NCBI RefSeq assembly: GCF_000239295.1
Contig: NZ_JH417807.1
Location: 1 to 64,000, forward strand
Direction: 5' to 3'
Source of the DNA: Flavonifractor plautii ATCC 29863
GTDB lineage: Bacteria > Bacillota > Clostridia > Oscillospirales > Oscillospiraceae
Length of the DNA: 64,000 nucleotides
The notes below the pieces were generated by a model that ran no database searches, had not been told where the DNA came from, and saw only the letters and a program-made list of their open reading frames with translations. The position numbers and the translations under genes were made by a program. Of this stretch, positions 26,471 to 35,228 are shown one piece after another; the first letter of the stretch is position 1; every line of letters begins with the position of its first letter.

Positions 26471-26941
26471 TTACATCGTGAGCACAGGTCCACTCAGTTC
26501 CTGTGTTTCCAGGAACTGAGCCCGGATTATTTCTTCAAACGCTTCCTTTGCTAACCTACAGAAGACAGAGTACATAGGCAGACCGTTCTCAGCCGTGTAT
26601 TCATACGGTTCAGGTAACCGCCCGCATTTTGTAAAAAAGTTCTTTTCCGCCTCCATAAGCCGCTCAATAGACCACTCACGTACTTCGTTCCGATATTCCA
26701 AGACGGTTTGAACATGGCGCTCATCTCTTGCGGAGAGAAGCGTGGGGTAACGAAGTTCAGCATACTCTTGGGCGGTCATGTCCATATAGCGTTCAAATGT
26801 TCTGCGTGTCGGCAGCCCATATTGAGGCTTCATTTCCCTTGCCACTGGCAGCCTTCTGTTCTTTTCTACAAATCCCGCAAAGGCTTCTTCGATTTTCTCC
26901 TTGGTCCATACTGCCGGAGGCCCTTTTTTGCACATTGTCAA
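26471..26941 (-). CDS. HNH-associated-repeat-like ICE protein
   Basis: A 156-residue soluble protein with two similar units, NRRLPVAREMKPQYGLPTRR (~28-47) and GRLPEPYEYTAENGLPMYS (~107-125). Each resembles the short helical repeat found in some homing-endonuclease and DNA-binding proteins. No catalytic HNH motif is visible. Possibly a DNA-binding cargo protein. It ends SGPVLTM; the next gene starts 133 nt away across a hairpin, so the tail is not explained by an overlapping ribosome site. Confidence 0.65.
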   Translation of the reverse strand: MTMCKKGPPAVWTKEKIEEAFAGFVEKNRRLPVAREMKPQYGLPTRRTFERYMDMTAQEYAELRYPTLLSARDERHVQTVLEYRNEVREWSIERLMEAEKNFFTKCGRLPEPYEYTAENGLPMYSVFCRLAKEAFEEIIRAQFLETQELSGPVLTM

Positions 26942-26949
26942 CCGCCTCT

Positions 26950-27423
26950 TTACATCAAGAAAGAAATATCTAAAAACTGCGTTTGAGCAGCCTCGACCAG
27001 TGGGGCTACTTCAATGACCTCTGGATTCTGTTGGAACTTCAAATCTCCCCGGAAGCCCAGTTTCAGGTTACTGAATGTTTCGGCGGCCTTCAGCAGTTCG
27101 GGCGGCGATTCTGGAGGCATATCCTGCATCCACTGTACCCATTCACCTTTCTGAAAGCGGGGATTTAGCCGAAGGATCACATAGTCCTCCGGCACAAACT
27201 TGGGATAGCGGCCGATGCTGCCGCCCACCTTATAGTAGGGCTTTCCCTCCATCATGACCGTGGCCCGCATGAGCGTCAGGGTATCCTCCAAAGAGGCGCA
27301 AAACCAGCACTCCCTATCGCCCATACGCCTGATTCGGCCATCCCGCAGGATGCTGTCCAGATTCTTTCGGTGCGTGTAGTGGTAGACCTCGCCAGGCTGC
27401 TCATCCAGTCGGATGTATCCCAT
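26950..27423 (-). CDS. Possible ADP-ribosyltransferase-fold protein
   Basis: A 157-residue soluble protein. VYHYTHRKNLDSILRDGRI (residues ~13-31) resembles the opening of DarT/DUF4433 and other ART-fold enzymes, in which a Tyr-His-x-Thr motif contacts NAD and an Asn-Leu-x-x-Ile-Leu helix follows. The catalytic Glu of such enzymes is not obvious to me. It could be an effector acting on DNA or protein in the recipient, or an inactive binding protein. It ends LDISFLM, with the hydrophobic-Met tail. Confidence 0.55.
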   Translation of the reverse strand: MGYIRLDEQPGEVYHYTHRKNLDSILRDGRIRRMGDRECWFCASLEDTLTLMRATVMMEGKPYYKVGGSIGRYPKFVPEDYVILRLNPRFQKGEWVQWMQDMPPESPPELLKAAETFSNLKLGFRGDLKFQQNPEVIEVAPLVEAAQTQFLDISFLM

Positions 27424-27438
27424 GGCTTCACCTCCCGC

Positions 27439-29127
27439 CTATAGATCAAGCGGAGCGATATGCCAATCGTCCCATAGATTGCCCCGGATATTCAGTGAAT
27501 CGGTGAGGTTGACCGAGAGCATCCCTGCCGGGGTCCAGCAGTCAATGACCCAGGTGTTGACCGTATAGGAGCCATCCGGGTACCAGATAGGAGTGAAATG
27601 GGTACGCCGGTTATAGGTGCTATACTCGTTCTTCTGGAACTCCAGCCGGGAGGACGAGGAACTGATAGAGATGCGGTCCAGCAGCCTCCAGAACGACTCA
27701 TAGTTAAATTCCGGGAAGTAGCTGACTGCGTTCTGCAGGGCAGTCGTGGCCGATCTCTGGGAACTGCTCACCCTGGCGGTGACGACCTGATTTACGCCAT
27801 AGCCGGACTTCATGCTGTTGCCGCTGGCGGTGGGGTTCTTCTCATCTGGGGTAATTTCCATGTCGGCGGAAAGGCTGGCACTGTAGCGGTCCAGATCAAA
27901 TTCCCACCAGCCGTGGTCGCACCAGTATCCGTCCTCATCATCGCCATGCCATACCCAATACTCCTGCCACCATGGGTCCCAAATGGTCCACTGGGCCGAG
28001 GTTTTCTCCGGCCGGTCTGGGACCGGGGAGGGTGTGAAGGAGTCGTTCCGGTCATCTGCTACTGGATTGGGCGGCGGATTCTCGTCCAGATCTACGATCT
28101 TACAGTGGATGGTGGCCTGTGCTGATCCTGGGCCGGATACATCCACATCGATGGTCATGTCCTGCGGCTCGTCCGGTGTAGTCCAGCGTACCCAGGCCAA
28201 TTGGGAATCTCCGTCCGGGTAGTAGACATTGCTGACCGTATAGGTCGTCCCATCAATATGGAACCGTACAGTGACCGGATCATCCGGGTCACTTTGGCCA
28301 CCGCTGACCTCTACCGCCGTGATGACCTCGGTATTGGTTCGGTATTCATAGTCATAGGTGCTGATCTCCGGCTCCTCCGGCTGCTCCTCAAAGCGGACGA
28401 TACCAAGCCCAAGGGAGGACTTGATGTCCGAGTTGGACACATTCTTATTGGTGGGGCCGGACCATGCAGGGTAGCCTAAATCGGGCGTTTCCAAGAACAT
28501 GGACAGCGGGAGGTTTTTAGCGGTCAGCGATCCCATCCAATAGCGGAGCTGTCCTCCAACCACCTCATCATAGAGAGCAGCTTCGGTCGCTGTTGTAGCG
28601 ATCATGACACCTTCGAACTTATAATAGGCGATGGGTTCCAGCAGAATTTTATACTCGCCGCCGATAAGTGTTTCATAGTTCATGCCAGCCTGCTCTGCGA
28701 TTACTCGAATTACTTGCTCATCCGTAAAATAACTCTTGATTGCTTCAATGTTATTTTTTCCATTGGTACTAATAATTCGAGGAATTGCCTGACTTGGAGT
28801 TTTATAGGTATATCCGCCTTGGACTGGCGACAACCCTGTACCATTGTTGTATTGAATCTTGCTTACTTTTCCGAAATGGTAGATAGAAGAAGATGGCGCT
28901 TTGTTCGTAAGGTCAAAGGGAGTTGAAACTACCGCATGATCGCTGGAACGCACGATGGTCACTCGAACGCCCTCATTCCCAGGATTCCAAGAGCCATGGC
29001 TGGTGGCGTCACCCATATTCCCACCGCCACCGTCAATGTTGCCTTCGCCAGTGGCAAAGGCAGTTAGCGGACTGAACATGCAAAGAACAACAGCAAATGT
29101 GAGCAGTATGCACCAAAGCCTTCTCAT
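27439..29127 (-). CDS. Secreted surface protein of the conjugation module
   Basis: A 562-residue exported protein. A signal peptide is clear (MRRLWCILLTFAVVLCMFSP, cleavage near AFAT). The ATG at 29127 has AAAGGAGG ~5 nt upstream. The middle (~260-370) looks like an Ig-type or fibronectin-like beta domain; an acidic Pro-rich linker and a Trp-rich segment (WTIWDPWWQEYWVWHGDD) follow. No sortase motif or membrane anchor is evident at the C-terminus, which reads HIAPLDL. Its place between the DUF6550 and Maff2-like genes suggests an adhesion or extracellular channel role. Confidence 0.72.
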   Translation of the reverse strand: MRRLWCILLTFAVVLCMFSPLTAFATGEGNIDGGGGNMGDATSHGSWNPGNEGVRVTIVRSSDHAVVSTPFDLTNKAPSSSIYHFGKVSKIQYNNGTGLSPVQGGYTYKTPSQAIPRIISTNGKNNIEAIKSYFTDEQVIRVIAEQAGMNYETLIGGEYKILLEPIAYYKFEGVMIATTATEAALYDEVVGGQLRYWMGSLTAKNLPLSMFLETPDLGYPAWSGPTNKNVSNSDIKSSLGLGIVRFEEQPEEPEISTYDYEYRTNTEVITAVEVSGGQSDPDDPVTVRFHIDGTTYTVSNVYYPDGDSQLAWVRWTTPDEPQDMTIDVDVSGPGSAQATIHCKIVDLDENPPPNPVADDRNDSFTPSPVPDRPEKTSAQWTIWDPWWQEYWVWHGDDEDGYWCDHGWWEFDLDRYSASLSADMEITPDEKNPTASGNSMKSGYGVNQVVTARVSSSQRSATTALQNAVSYFPEFNYESFWRLLDRISISSSSSRLEFQKNEYSTYNRRTHFTPIWYPDGSYTVNTWVIDCWTPAGMLSVNLTDSLNIRGNLWDDWHIAPLDL

Positions 29128-29148
29128 TGTTCCTCCTTTCTGGCAAAA

Positions 29149-29177
29149 CAAAAAGCACAGCCGAAGCTGTGCCTTTT
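29149..29177 (-). terminator. Terminator/attenuator before the secreted-protein gene
   Basis: A 7-bp stem GCACAGC/GCTGTGC (29155-29172) with CGAA tetraloop is extended by A-T pairs. On the minus strand it is followed by TTTTTG and ends ~22 nt before the ATG. Confidence 0.75.
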
Positions 29178-29187
29178 GCCCTGGTCC

Positions 29188-29745
29188 TTATCCCATGATG
29201 CCGATTTTATTCCCGTTCTCATACATATCGTCAAGATATTCCCCCTGATTTTCTCCCGCATTGGGGACATTATCGAAACCAGGCAGACCGCCACTGGTGT
29301 TGGTGGAGGGCTGTTCAGGGGGAGGCGTCACATTGTTGTGATCCTGCGACTCAGGAGTACCCTCGACCGGAGTCCCATCCGGCGTCTTGGTGGGGTCCTT
29401 CAGTTCATCCTCTGTATATTCCGGTTTGACCGGGTCCGGCTGAATGGTCTGCTCTGTGCCGGTAAAATCCGCGCCGTTTCCATCATCGGTGTTGGTACTG
29501 GCATCCGGGGTTTCCGGGTTAACGGTCACATTATCTCCCGGCTTCTGGTTATCCTCGGATTCTGCGGGAGGCGGGGTACTGCTGTCCAGGTCCACCACTA
29601 CATCGCCCTGCTGGGAGCTGTTGGGCGGGAGCGGGTCATCGGTGACCTTGTCTTTGCTGAAGCTACTTGCGATCACAATAACCAGCACTACGCAGACGGC
29701 GAGGCAGCCGGCCACAGTCAGCCATTTCTTGGTGCTATTTTTCAT
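29188..29745 (-). CDS. DUF6550-like single-pass membrane protein
   Basis: A 185-residue protein: a short basic N-terminus, one membrane helix (~8-28), then an acidic, Pro/Thr-rich extracellular stretch. The end GGLPGFDNVPNAG...NGNKIGIMG is one I recall as conserved in the DUF6550 family of Firmicutes conjugation clusters. It is probably a wall-spanning part of the channel. A TTGACA with a GAAAAT box lies about 100 nt upstream, so transcription may restart here. Confidence 0.78.
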   Translation of the reverse strand: MKNSTKKWLTVAGCLAVCVVLVIVIASSFSKDKVTDDPLPPNSSQQGDVVVDLDSSTPPPAESEDNQKPGDNVTVNPETPDASTNTDDGNGADFTGTEQTIQPDPVKPEYTEDELKDPTKTPDGTPVEGTPESQDHNNVTPPPEQPSTNTSGGLPGFDNVPNAGENQGEYLDDMYENGNKIGIMG

Positions 29746-29847
29746 CGTCTGGATTCCTCCTTTTTCTGTCGGTTATGCTTCTTGTAAAACTGTCCGTGTG
29801 ATTTCAAGCCGTTGAGGGTAGGTCGTCGTAGAAAAACTATTACCCAC

Positions 29848-29876
29848 ATTTTCCTATACCTCTTGGATCTTGTCAA
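29848..29876 (-). promoter_or_regulatory. Candidate promoter for the DUF6550 gene
   Basis: On the minus strand TTGACA (29871-29876) and GAAAAT (29848-29853) are separated by 17 nt in a ~200-bp gap after the Tad pseudopilin gene. The -10 box matches consensus at 4 of 6 positions. Confidence 0.45.
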
Positions 29877-29942
29877 CACGAACCCTACCACAAGCATGGC
29901 AAGAAGTCTATCAAAGCAATAGAAAACTTTTTGAAAACAGTA

Positions 29943-30488
29943 TTAAAACTGGGGCGTGTAGCCCGCGCTGACTTTGACTGTCATCCGCATAGGCGGCAGA
30001 AGTTCTCCGCCAAAGGATACCGGGACCTCCAGCTCAATTTCACAGTCCGCTACAAAACGGTCACCGGCGCTGTCTCCGGAAGCGAACGGCGCGTTGCGGA
30101 TCTCCACATCAAGGCCCCATACACGGAACTCCATGCCGCCATCCTCCGTGTACTGGGTGTGGTAGCCGCCCCGATAGGTCAGCCCAAGGATATCGTCCAG
30201 GCGTCCATAGATATCGCCATAGTCCAGTGATTCCTCAAAGTCTCCCGCCAACGGCTGGTAGGCGCCGGAGTAGCCCTCCCGGACGCCATGGTACACATCG
30301 TCATAGTTGTCGTTGACGGTGGAGATCACAGCCTCCTGTACCGCGTCCCGGACGCCCTGGGCCACGATGAGCAGACGGAAATATTCGCTGATGCAGCACA
30401 TCAGCATTACCAGCACCAGCACAATGGCAATAATCAGGGGGAAGGCCACGCCGCGCCGGTCTTTCAAAATCTGCCGGAGTCTGTTCAT
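29943..30488 (-). CDS. TadE/TadF-like pseudopilin
   Basis: A 181-residue protein. A short basic leader (RRG) precedes a hydrophobic segment (VAFPLIIAIVLVLVMLMCC), the layout of TadE/TadF minor pilins processed by the prepilin peptidase. The rest is an extracellular domain. It overlaps the upstream DUF4320 gene by 4 nt and belongs to the Tad set. Confidence 0.75.
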   Translation of the reverse strand: MNRLRQILKDRRGVAFPLIIAIVLVLVMLMCCISEYFRLLIVAQGVRDAVQEAVISTVNDNYDDVYHGVREGYSGAYQPLAGDFEESLDYGDIYGRLDDILGLTYRGGYHTQYTEDGGMEFRVWGLDVEIRNAPFASGDSAGDRFVADCEIELEVPVSFGGELLPPMRMTVKVSAGYTPQF

Positions 30489-30883
30489 TTCCAGTACACC
30501 TCCGACTTTCCTGTGGCATCTGCCCGCAGGGTGATGGGGAAACTGCCAAAGCCGGCAAAGAGACCGAGGTCGATCTCATGAGTGAGCGTGACCGTGACCT
30601 CCTCGTTGAGCTGGATGCGGCCGGTATCGCTCCATTCAATCTCCGGGTCCAGGCCGGTCTGCTCCCGCAGGGCCTGTTCCCGGCGGTCAGTTTCCGGCCC
30701 GACCCTGCCGGCGATTTCCGCCTCACGCACCAGTTCAGTGGCAAAGGTATCGAGCTGCTGTTTGGCAATAAAGGCTGGGAGGACCTGCACTGCCAGCGCG
30801 ATCACCAGCATGGCGCAGAGCACCAGGACGCACACATCGATGTATCCCTCTCCGCGTCGGGATCTTAAAATCTGTTTCAGCAC
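30485..30883 (-). CDS. DUF4320/TadE-like pseudopilin
   Basis: A 132-residue protein with leader LRSRRGEGYIDV and one hydrophobic helix (~15-36). This RGEGYID signal is shared with the Flp-like subunit at 37.5 kb, so both are probably cut by the same prepilin peptidase after Gly. I recognise the family as DUF4320. It overlaps genes on both sides by a few bases. Confidence 0.8.
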   Translation of the reverse strand: MLKQILRSRRGEGYIDVCVLVLCAMLVIALAVQVLPAFIAKQQLDTFATELVREAEIAGRVGPETDRREQALREQTGLDPEIEWSDTGRIQLNEEVTVTLTHEIDLGLFAGFGSFPITLRADATGKSEVYWK

Positions 30884-31197
30884 ATGGTCACCTCCATCCC
30901 GACATTACTTTGTTCCAATTCGGAATGATCACTGATGATATACCACGCTCCCTCATGGTAATTGCAGTTTGCGATTACCTGGGGGAGAAGTTCTTCCGCA
31001 GGCATCTCCCGGTCGTATCCTGGGCATCCCGGATGGCCGGACATGCTTTGTCCTGTCAGCAGTTCAGCCGCCTGTGCCACAGTCAGATCCACATATCCGC
31101 CAGGGGTCATCAGATGAAATGCTTCCCCTGGATGAGCGGCGATAAAATCCTGAACGGTAAGTGGCTGCTTCTTCAACGAGTCTTGCATATAGTCCAT
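30877..31197 (-). CDS. Small ICE cargo protein, 106 aa
   Basis: A soluble protein between TadC and a pseudopilin gene. It includes the segment FHLMTPGGYVDLTVAQAAEL and a possible metal site (HPGCPGYD). The segment LLPQVIANCNYHEGAWYIIS is one I associate with multidomain ICE accessory proteins. It overlaps the DUF4320 gene by 7 nt and is unrelated to pili by sequence. It ends GMEVTMC, a near match to the shared tail. Confidence 0.62.
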   Translation of the reverse strand: MDYMQDSLKKQPLTVQDFIAAHPGEAFHLMTPGGYVDLTVAQAAELLTGQSMSGHPGCPGYDREMPAEELLPQVIANCNYHEGAWYIISDHSELEQSNVGMEVTMC

Positions 31198-31212
31198 TTG
31201 GTGCCTCCTCTC

Positions 31213-32085
31213 TTAAAACATCCCGCCCAGGGAGTGGATGATTTCATAGATGATGATGGCCAGATAGGTCACCAGGAAGCACATGAGCAGGACAAAGGAG
31301 AATACACGGATCTTAGGCGGGATCTTCATGGCCTTTGCCTTGAGCCGCTGGAGTTCCAACTGCTTCATATCGTGGCTGAGCATCTGAAAGTAGTGGACTC
31401 CGTTGTCGCCCCGCAGCACGCCGATGAGTCCGCGGACAATATCCGAAAGCAGCGGAGAGTCGAACCGGGCCTCAAAGCGGGTCAGTGCCGCCTCATAGGA
31501 GCCGGAACGCATATCCGCGGTGAGGACATCCAGTTCAGCGGAGAAAACAGGACCGGAGTTTTGCTTGTAATGCTCGATCATGCTCAGCACATCCCGGCTG
31601 GCGGCCAGTTCTTGGGTGATGGTGGCCACGAACCGGGGCAGTTCCGCCTCAATCTCGTCCCTCTTGGCAGAGAGTTTTTCCTCCGCCCTGCGAATCTCTT
31701 TGAAATAAACCGCCACCGCCAGAAGAACAACTATCAGCGCCAACATTGGGAAAATCAACAGGCACGGAATCACCGCCAGTAGCACTGCACCGGTCTTGAC
31801 CATGGCAAAGGCGGTGTACTCCTCCGGTGTCATGTTCAGCCCAGCAGCGGCCAGCGTATTTTTCAGACGGCCCCGCTTATACTCATCCATATGGATGTGT
31901 GGGGCCAGCTTGATCGCCCAGCCCATGAGCAGGGCCTCCACACTGCGGGCCTGCTTCTTCTCCTGGCGGCCCACCGAGAGCATGGCACGCTGGGTGGCCA
32001 GACGGGGGAGTCTGAGCAGATCAGCCATCAAAAGAAACATACCCAGTGCAAGGAATATGCCAAATAAAAACAGAAGGAAAGTCAT
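31213..32085 (-). CDS. tadC: TadC-like pilus assembly membrane protein
   Basis: A 290-residue type II secretion F-domain protein with an N-terminal helix, a pair near residues 105-145 and a C-terminal helix (IRVFSFVLLMCFLVTYLAI). The motif ELPRFVATITQELAASRDVL is typical of TadC. The ATG at 32085 has GGAGG 14 nt upstream, somewhat far; a GTG further upstream is possible. It works with TadB as the inner-membrane platform. A terminator-like hairpin lies ~24 nt upstream. Confidence 0.85.
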   Translation of the reverse strand: MTFLLFLFGIFLALGMFLLMADLLRLPRLATQRAMLSVGRQEKKQARSVEALLMGWAIKLAPHIHMDEYKRGRLKNTLAAAGLNMTPEEYTAFAMVKTGAVLLAVIPCLLIFPMLALIVVLLAVAVYFKEIRRAEEKLSAKRDEIEAELPRFVATITQELAASRDVLSMIEHYKQNSGPVFSAELDVLTADMRSGSYEAALTRFEARFDSPLLSDIVRGLIGVLRGDNGVHYFQMLSHDMKQLELQRLKAKAMKIPPKIRVFSFVLLMCFLVTYLAIIIYEIIHSLGGMF

Positions 32086-32108
32086 GGTTGTTTTGTTCAC
32101 CTCCACAT

Positions 32109-32155
32109 AAAAACAGAGCCAGTACACGACAGATGTATACCGGCCCTGTTTTTCT
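32109..32155. terminator. Bidirectional terminator before tadC
   Basis: AAAAACAG-GCC (from 32109) pairs with GGC-CTGTTTTT (to 32153) with one mismatch. T-runs are present on both strands, and on the minus strand the run ends about 23 nt before the tadC ATG. Confidence 0.7.
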
Positions 32156-32191
32156 TCTTATGCTGTATTACAAGGCACTCTTTCTATGGCA

Positions 32192-32512
32192 TTATTGCAT
32201 CACATCTAACTCCGCAACAAATGACGAATCAAAGTCATCCCGCCAGTTTCGATAGTCAGGATACAGTCCCAAACCCTTTCGGATGAGTTCCCGGTTTTCC
32301 GGGGTGTCAATATAGATACCGTCCGGAATGCCGTCCATTCCATAGATGAGCCGGACCCCATCCTGCTCCGCTGCCTTTGCTGCTTCAAAATCTCCATCAT
32401 AGAGCGCCATGTCATCGATGCGTTCTACATGGAGGGCCTCCGGAATATAGGAACCATGGTTGATCGTTGCGGTAATAAAATATCCCTTTTCCTGGTTACT
32501 GATGAGGATCAC
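32192..32512 (-). CDS. Small ICE cargo protein, 106 aa
   Basis: A soluble protein beginning MILISNQEKGYFITATINHG and containing MALYDGDFEAAKAAEQDGVR and DGIYIDTPENRELI. I have the impression of similar stand-alone and fused domains in Clostridia ICE proteins but cannot name the family. It is inserted between tadB and tadC with a 4-nt overlap with tadB. It ends AELDVMQ, a one-residue-extended form of the common tail. Confidence 0.62.
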   Translation of the reverse strand: MILISNQEKGYFITATINHGSYIPEALHVERIDDMALYDGDFEAAKAAEQDGVRLIYGMDGIPDGIYIDTPENRELIRKGLGLYPDYRNWRDDFDSSFVAELDVMQ

Positions 32513-33438
32513 CTCCGATACTCAATGGGCTGGGTCAGCTTGATGACCGCTGCGGTGCTGATGAACATCACAGCGGCAATGATCGCCAACAGCGCCTGCC
32601 CCAGCGGGGTGTGCATCAGGACATCGTACCAGTCCTGATTGAGCCAGTACAGCAACGGGATATTGCCGATGACCAGCACCTGCATGGTGATAAACTCCTT
32701 GCGGGGCTCAAACACCAGATTCTCCAGCTCACCGTTGACGATCCGCATATCGGAGAGTTTAGCCACGATGGGAGTCAGGATGGTCTTGAGCCCCCGGTCG
32801 TGTCGGCAGGTCAGCAGAGCGGCCACCCACTCCCGAAACACGGCGTTGTCGATCTTCGTCCCCATGTCCTGGAGGGCGGCGTCCACATCGGGGTCCACCA
32901 GCTTGATCCGGGTGAGAAACTCCACAAACACACTCCGGACGGGCGGGTTGAGATAGTCAATGTTTTCCTCCACTGCCGTCTGGATGTCCTCATTGCGGAG
33001 ATAAGCTGTGGTGATGATAGAGAGGGCGGTTTCCAGTTCAGCGGCGATGTTCTTTTTGTAGTGATTTGCGGTCAGACGGATAAACCAGAACGGCACGAAC
33101 ATCATGCCCACCGCCAGCACCGGCACCAGGAAGAGGTTGCCCAGCGTCAGGGCGAAGGCGGCCCCTACCAGAAAAAGAAGCAGGGACAGGGCGCACACCA
33201 TGGGAAACTTGGCGGCCCGGCCAGTCATCCGCAGAATGGTCTGTGTCTCCTCGATTTCCCGGCGCAGAAAGGATTTCTTTTTGCGCCGTGTACTCTCATT
33301 AACCTCCGACCGGATGCTTTTGGGCTTACTGGTGATTCTGCGGAAGACCCCTTCAGTGAAGTCCATAGGGGAGATGTGTAAAAGGACAAAACAACCTGTG
33401 ATCAGCCCTATACAGGCAATCAACTGGATCAGATTCAT
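32509..33438 (-). CDS. tadB: TadB-like pilus assembly membrane protein
   Basis: A 309-residue protein: an N-terminal helix, a basic cytosolic stretch (RRKKKSFLRR), a double helix near 80-120 and C-terminal helices. The cytosolic domain between them matches TadB/GspF type. It overlaps tadA by 4 nt at its start. Confidence 0.82.
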   Translation of the reverse strand: MNLIQLIACIGLITGCFVLLHISPMDFTEGVFRRITSKPKSIRSEVNESTRRKKKSFLRREIEETQTILRMTGRAAKFPMVCALSLLLFLVGAAFALTLGNLFLVPVLAVGMMFVPFWFIRLTANHYKKNIAAELETALSIITTAYLRNEDIQTAVEENIDYLNPPVRSVFVEFLTRIKLVDPDVDAALQDMGTKIDNAVFREWVAALLTCRHDRGLKTILTPIVAKLSDMRIVNGELENLVFEPRKEFITMQVLVIGNIPLLYWLNQDWYDVLMHTPLGQALLAIIAAVMFISTAAVIKLTQPIEYRR

Positions 33439-35228
33439 ACAGATTCGCCTCCTTCCTTGCCGGTTTCAGGTTTGGCAGGCGGCTTGGACTGTGCGCTCCT
33501 GGTCTTCGGAGCGGGCTTTGCCTGTCCTGCCTTTGCCGGACTGGAGCCTGACTTACCCTTAGAGGGAGCGGACTTTTTGCCCACGAGCTGAGTCAGCACC
33601 TCCTGCGGCATACCATTGTCGATGAACCGCTTCTGCAGGCTTTCCGAGATGGGGTTGACCGCCTCGTGGCGGCCCTTAATACGGTATTTGCCGTCCTCCA
33701 ACCGGTTTTCTTCGATTTTGAAGTGATAAAGGGTGTTGTACCGGCGCTCCCCAGTGGGCAGGATCTCACACTCCATGATCTCCATGATTTTACGGCTCTT
33801 ATCCTCCAGCTGCTTGGCGAACACCACGATGGGGAATGCCTCGGTGACCAGATCCATGAGGGTATCGTCGGCCATCTCGTGCTTACGCTTGCAGAGGGTG
33901 ACCATACGCCGCCATGTAGCCTGGGATGAGTTGGAATGAATGGTGGTCAACACGCCGTGGCCAGTACGGGCGGCCTCCTGTGCGGCATACGCCTCCGCAG
34001 ACCGCATCTCGCCCACACAGATGATGTCGGGGTGGTACCGCAGGGCCATGTCCAGCAGCATATCCTGATCGATATTCTGCTTGGCGTTCTCGCTCTCACG
34101 GGTGATGGTGTGGATGACGCTGTTGCACACCCGGCCATCTTTCTCCCGCACCAGGTCCAGCTCACGGGAGCCGTTCTCGATGGTGAAAATACGCTTGTTG
34201 TCCGGGATGGTGGTCAGGAGCCAGCCTGCCACCGTAGTCTTGCCGGAACCGGTGGCCCCGGCAACGCAGACGGAAACGCCGTAACGCAGGCAGGCGGCCA
34301 GAAAGTCCAGCATGGGGCCTGTGGCTGTTCCACCTTTTACGAAGTCCTCTTTCTGCATATTCTGCGGGTTGACGATACGGATGGATGCCGTGACGCCCAC
34401 ATCCTCGTCCACCAAAGGGGTCTTGAGGACCGCGATGCGGATGTTCTTGCTGAGATGGCCCAGGACGGCGGGACTGGCATTGTCCAGCACCATACCGCTG
34501 ACATGGAGCATACGGCGGATCACATTGACGGCGTGTTCAGGGCTGTCGAAATGTTCCTCCAGCTTGACCGTTTCGCCATTGGCGTACAACACCTCGATAT
34601 CCCGCCAAGAGTTCACATTAATCTCCTCAATGCCGGTTCCGAAGATGTACTTGGTGAGCAGGCCGAACTCGGCCATCTCCGTGTAGAGGGCGTCCACCAG
34701 CTGGTCGCCGGAATAGCCTTTGACCGCGATGCGCCGGTCCTGCACATATTTGGTGATGTACCGTTTGATCTGGGCCTTGGCGTCTTCATCGCCGCCCTCG
34801 GTGATGAGGGCGGAATACTTGCCGGAGATATATTCCTGCACATCCTGCAGGACGGTGTTGAAATCCTGCCCTTCATTCTCCGGGGTGAAGAAGAGAGAAT
34901 GCGCCCGATAGCCGCCTGCAGACTCTGTATTCAGGGACCGCCTGGGGAGATCCTCCGCCATGTTCACGCTATCTGTGGGATCAGCTTCAACCCCTGTCCC
35001 ATCATCAGCTGGGGCGTGACGCAGCGGCTCATCCGCGGGCTGGGGTTCTCCAACGCCGGCTTCATGCTGATTCTGACCCATATTGCCGCTTACCGGGCAG
35101 TCCGGGCCGAAATAGAGGGGAAGTTCTTTCTTCCGCCCGTCCGGACCTGTCGTGATATGTGTTGCGGCGGCTTTCTCAGCGGACGCTTTGGGAGTGAACA
35201 GGGACTGACTTCGCTTCTCGCCTAACAC
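33435..35228 (-). CDS. tadA: TadA/CpaF pilus ATPase
   Basis: A 597-residue secretion ATPase. Walker A is AGATGSGKTT, and ICVGEMRSAEAYAAQEAART with LTTIHSN gives the Asp/His boxes. A Pro/Gln-rich N-terminal ~110 residues and a C-terminal Lys/Pro/Ala-rich tail (~60 residues) flank the core. I choose GTG at 35228: GGAGG lies 7 nt upstream and the frame then overlaps the tadZ stop by only a few bases, whereas the longer open frame has no start signal. Confidence 0.92.
   Translation of the reverse strand: MLGEKRSQSLFTPKASAEKAAATHITTGPDGRKKELPLYFGPDCPVSGNMGQNQHEAGVGEPQPADEPLRHAPADDGTGVEADPTDSVNMAEDLPRRSLNTESAGGYRAHSLFFTPENEGQDFNTVLQDVQEYISGKYSALITEGGDEDAKAQIKRYITKYVQDRRIAVKGYSGDQLVDALYTEMAEFGLLTKYIFGTGIEEINVNSWRDIEVLYANGETVKLEEHFDSPEHAVNVIRRMLHVSGMVLDNASPAVLGHLSKNIRIAVLKTPLVDEDVGVTASIRIVNPQNMQKEDFVKGGTATGPMLDFLAACLRYGVSVCVAGATGSGKTTVAGWLLTTIPDNKRIFTIENGSRELDLVREKDGRVCNSVIHTITRESENAKQNIDQDMLLDMALRYHPDIICVGEMRSAEAYAAQEAARTGHGVLTTIHSNSSQATWRRMVTLCKRKHEMADDTLMDLVTEAFPIVVFAKQLEDKSRKIMEIMECEILPTGERRYNTLYHFKIEENRLEDGKYRIKGRHEAVNPISESLQKRFIDNGMPQEVLTQLVGKKSAPSKGKSGSSPAKAGQAKPAPKTRSAQSKPPAKPETGKEGGESV

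Noticed and set aside
26471-26941. Active HNH homing endonuclease
   Set aside because: Only the associated repeat-like helices are present; no His-Asn-His catalytic motif was found.
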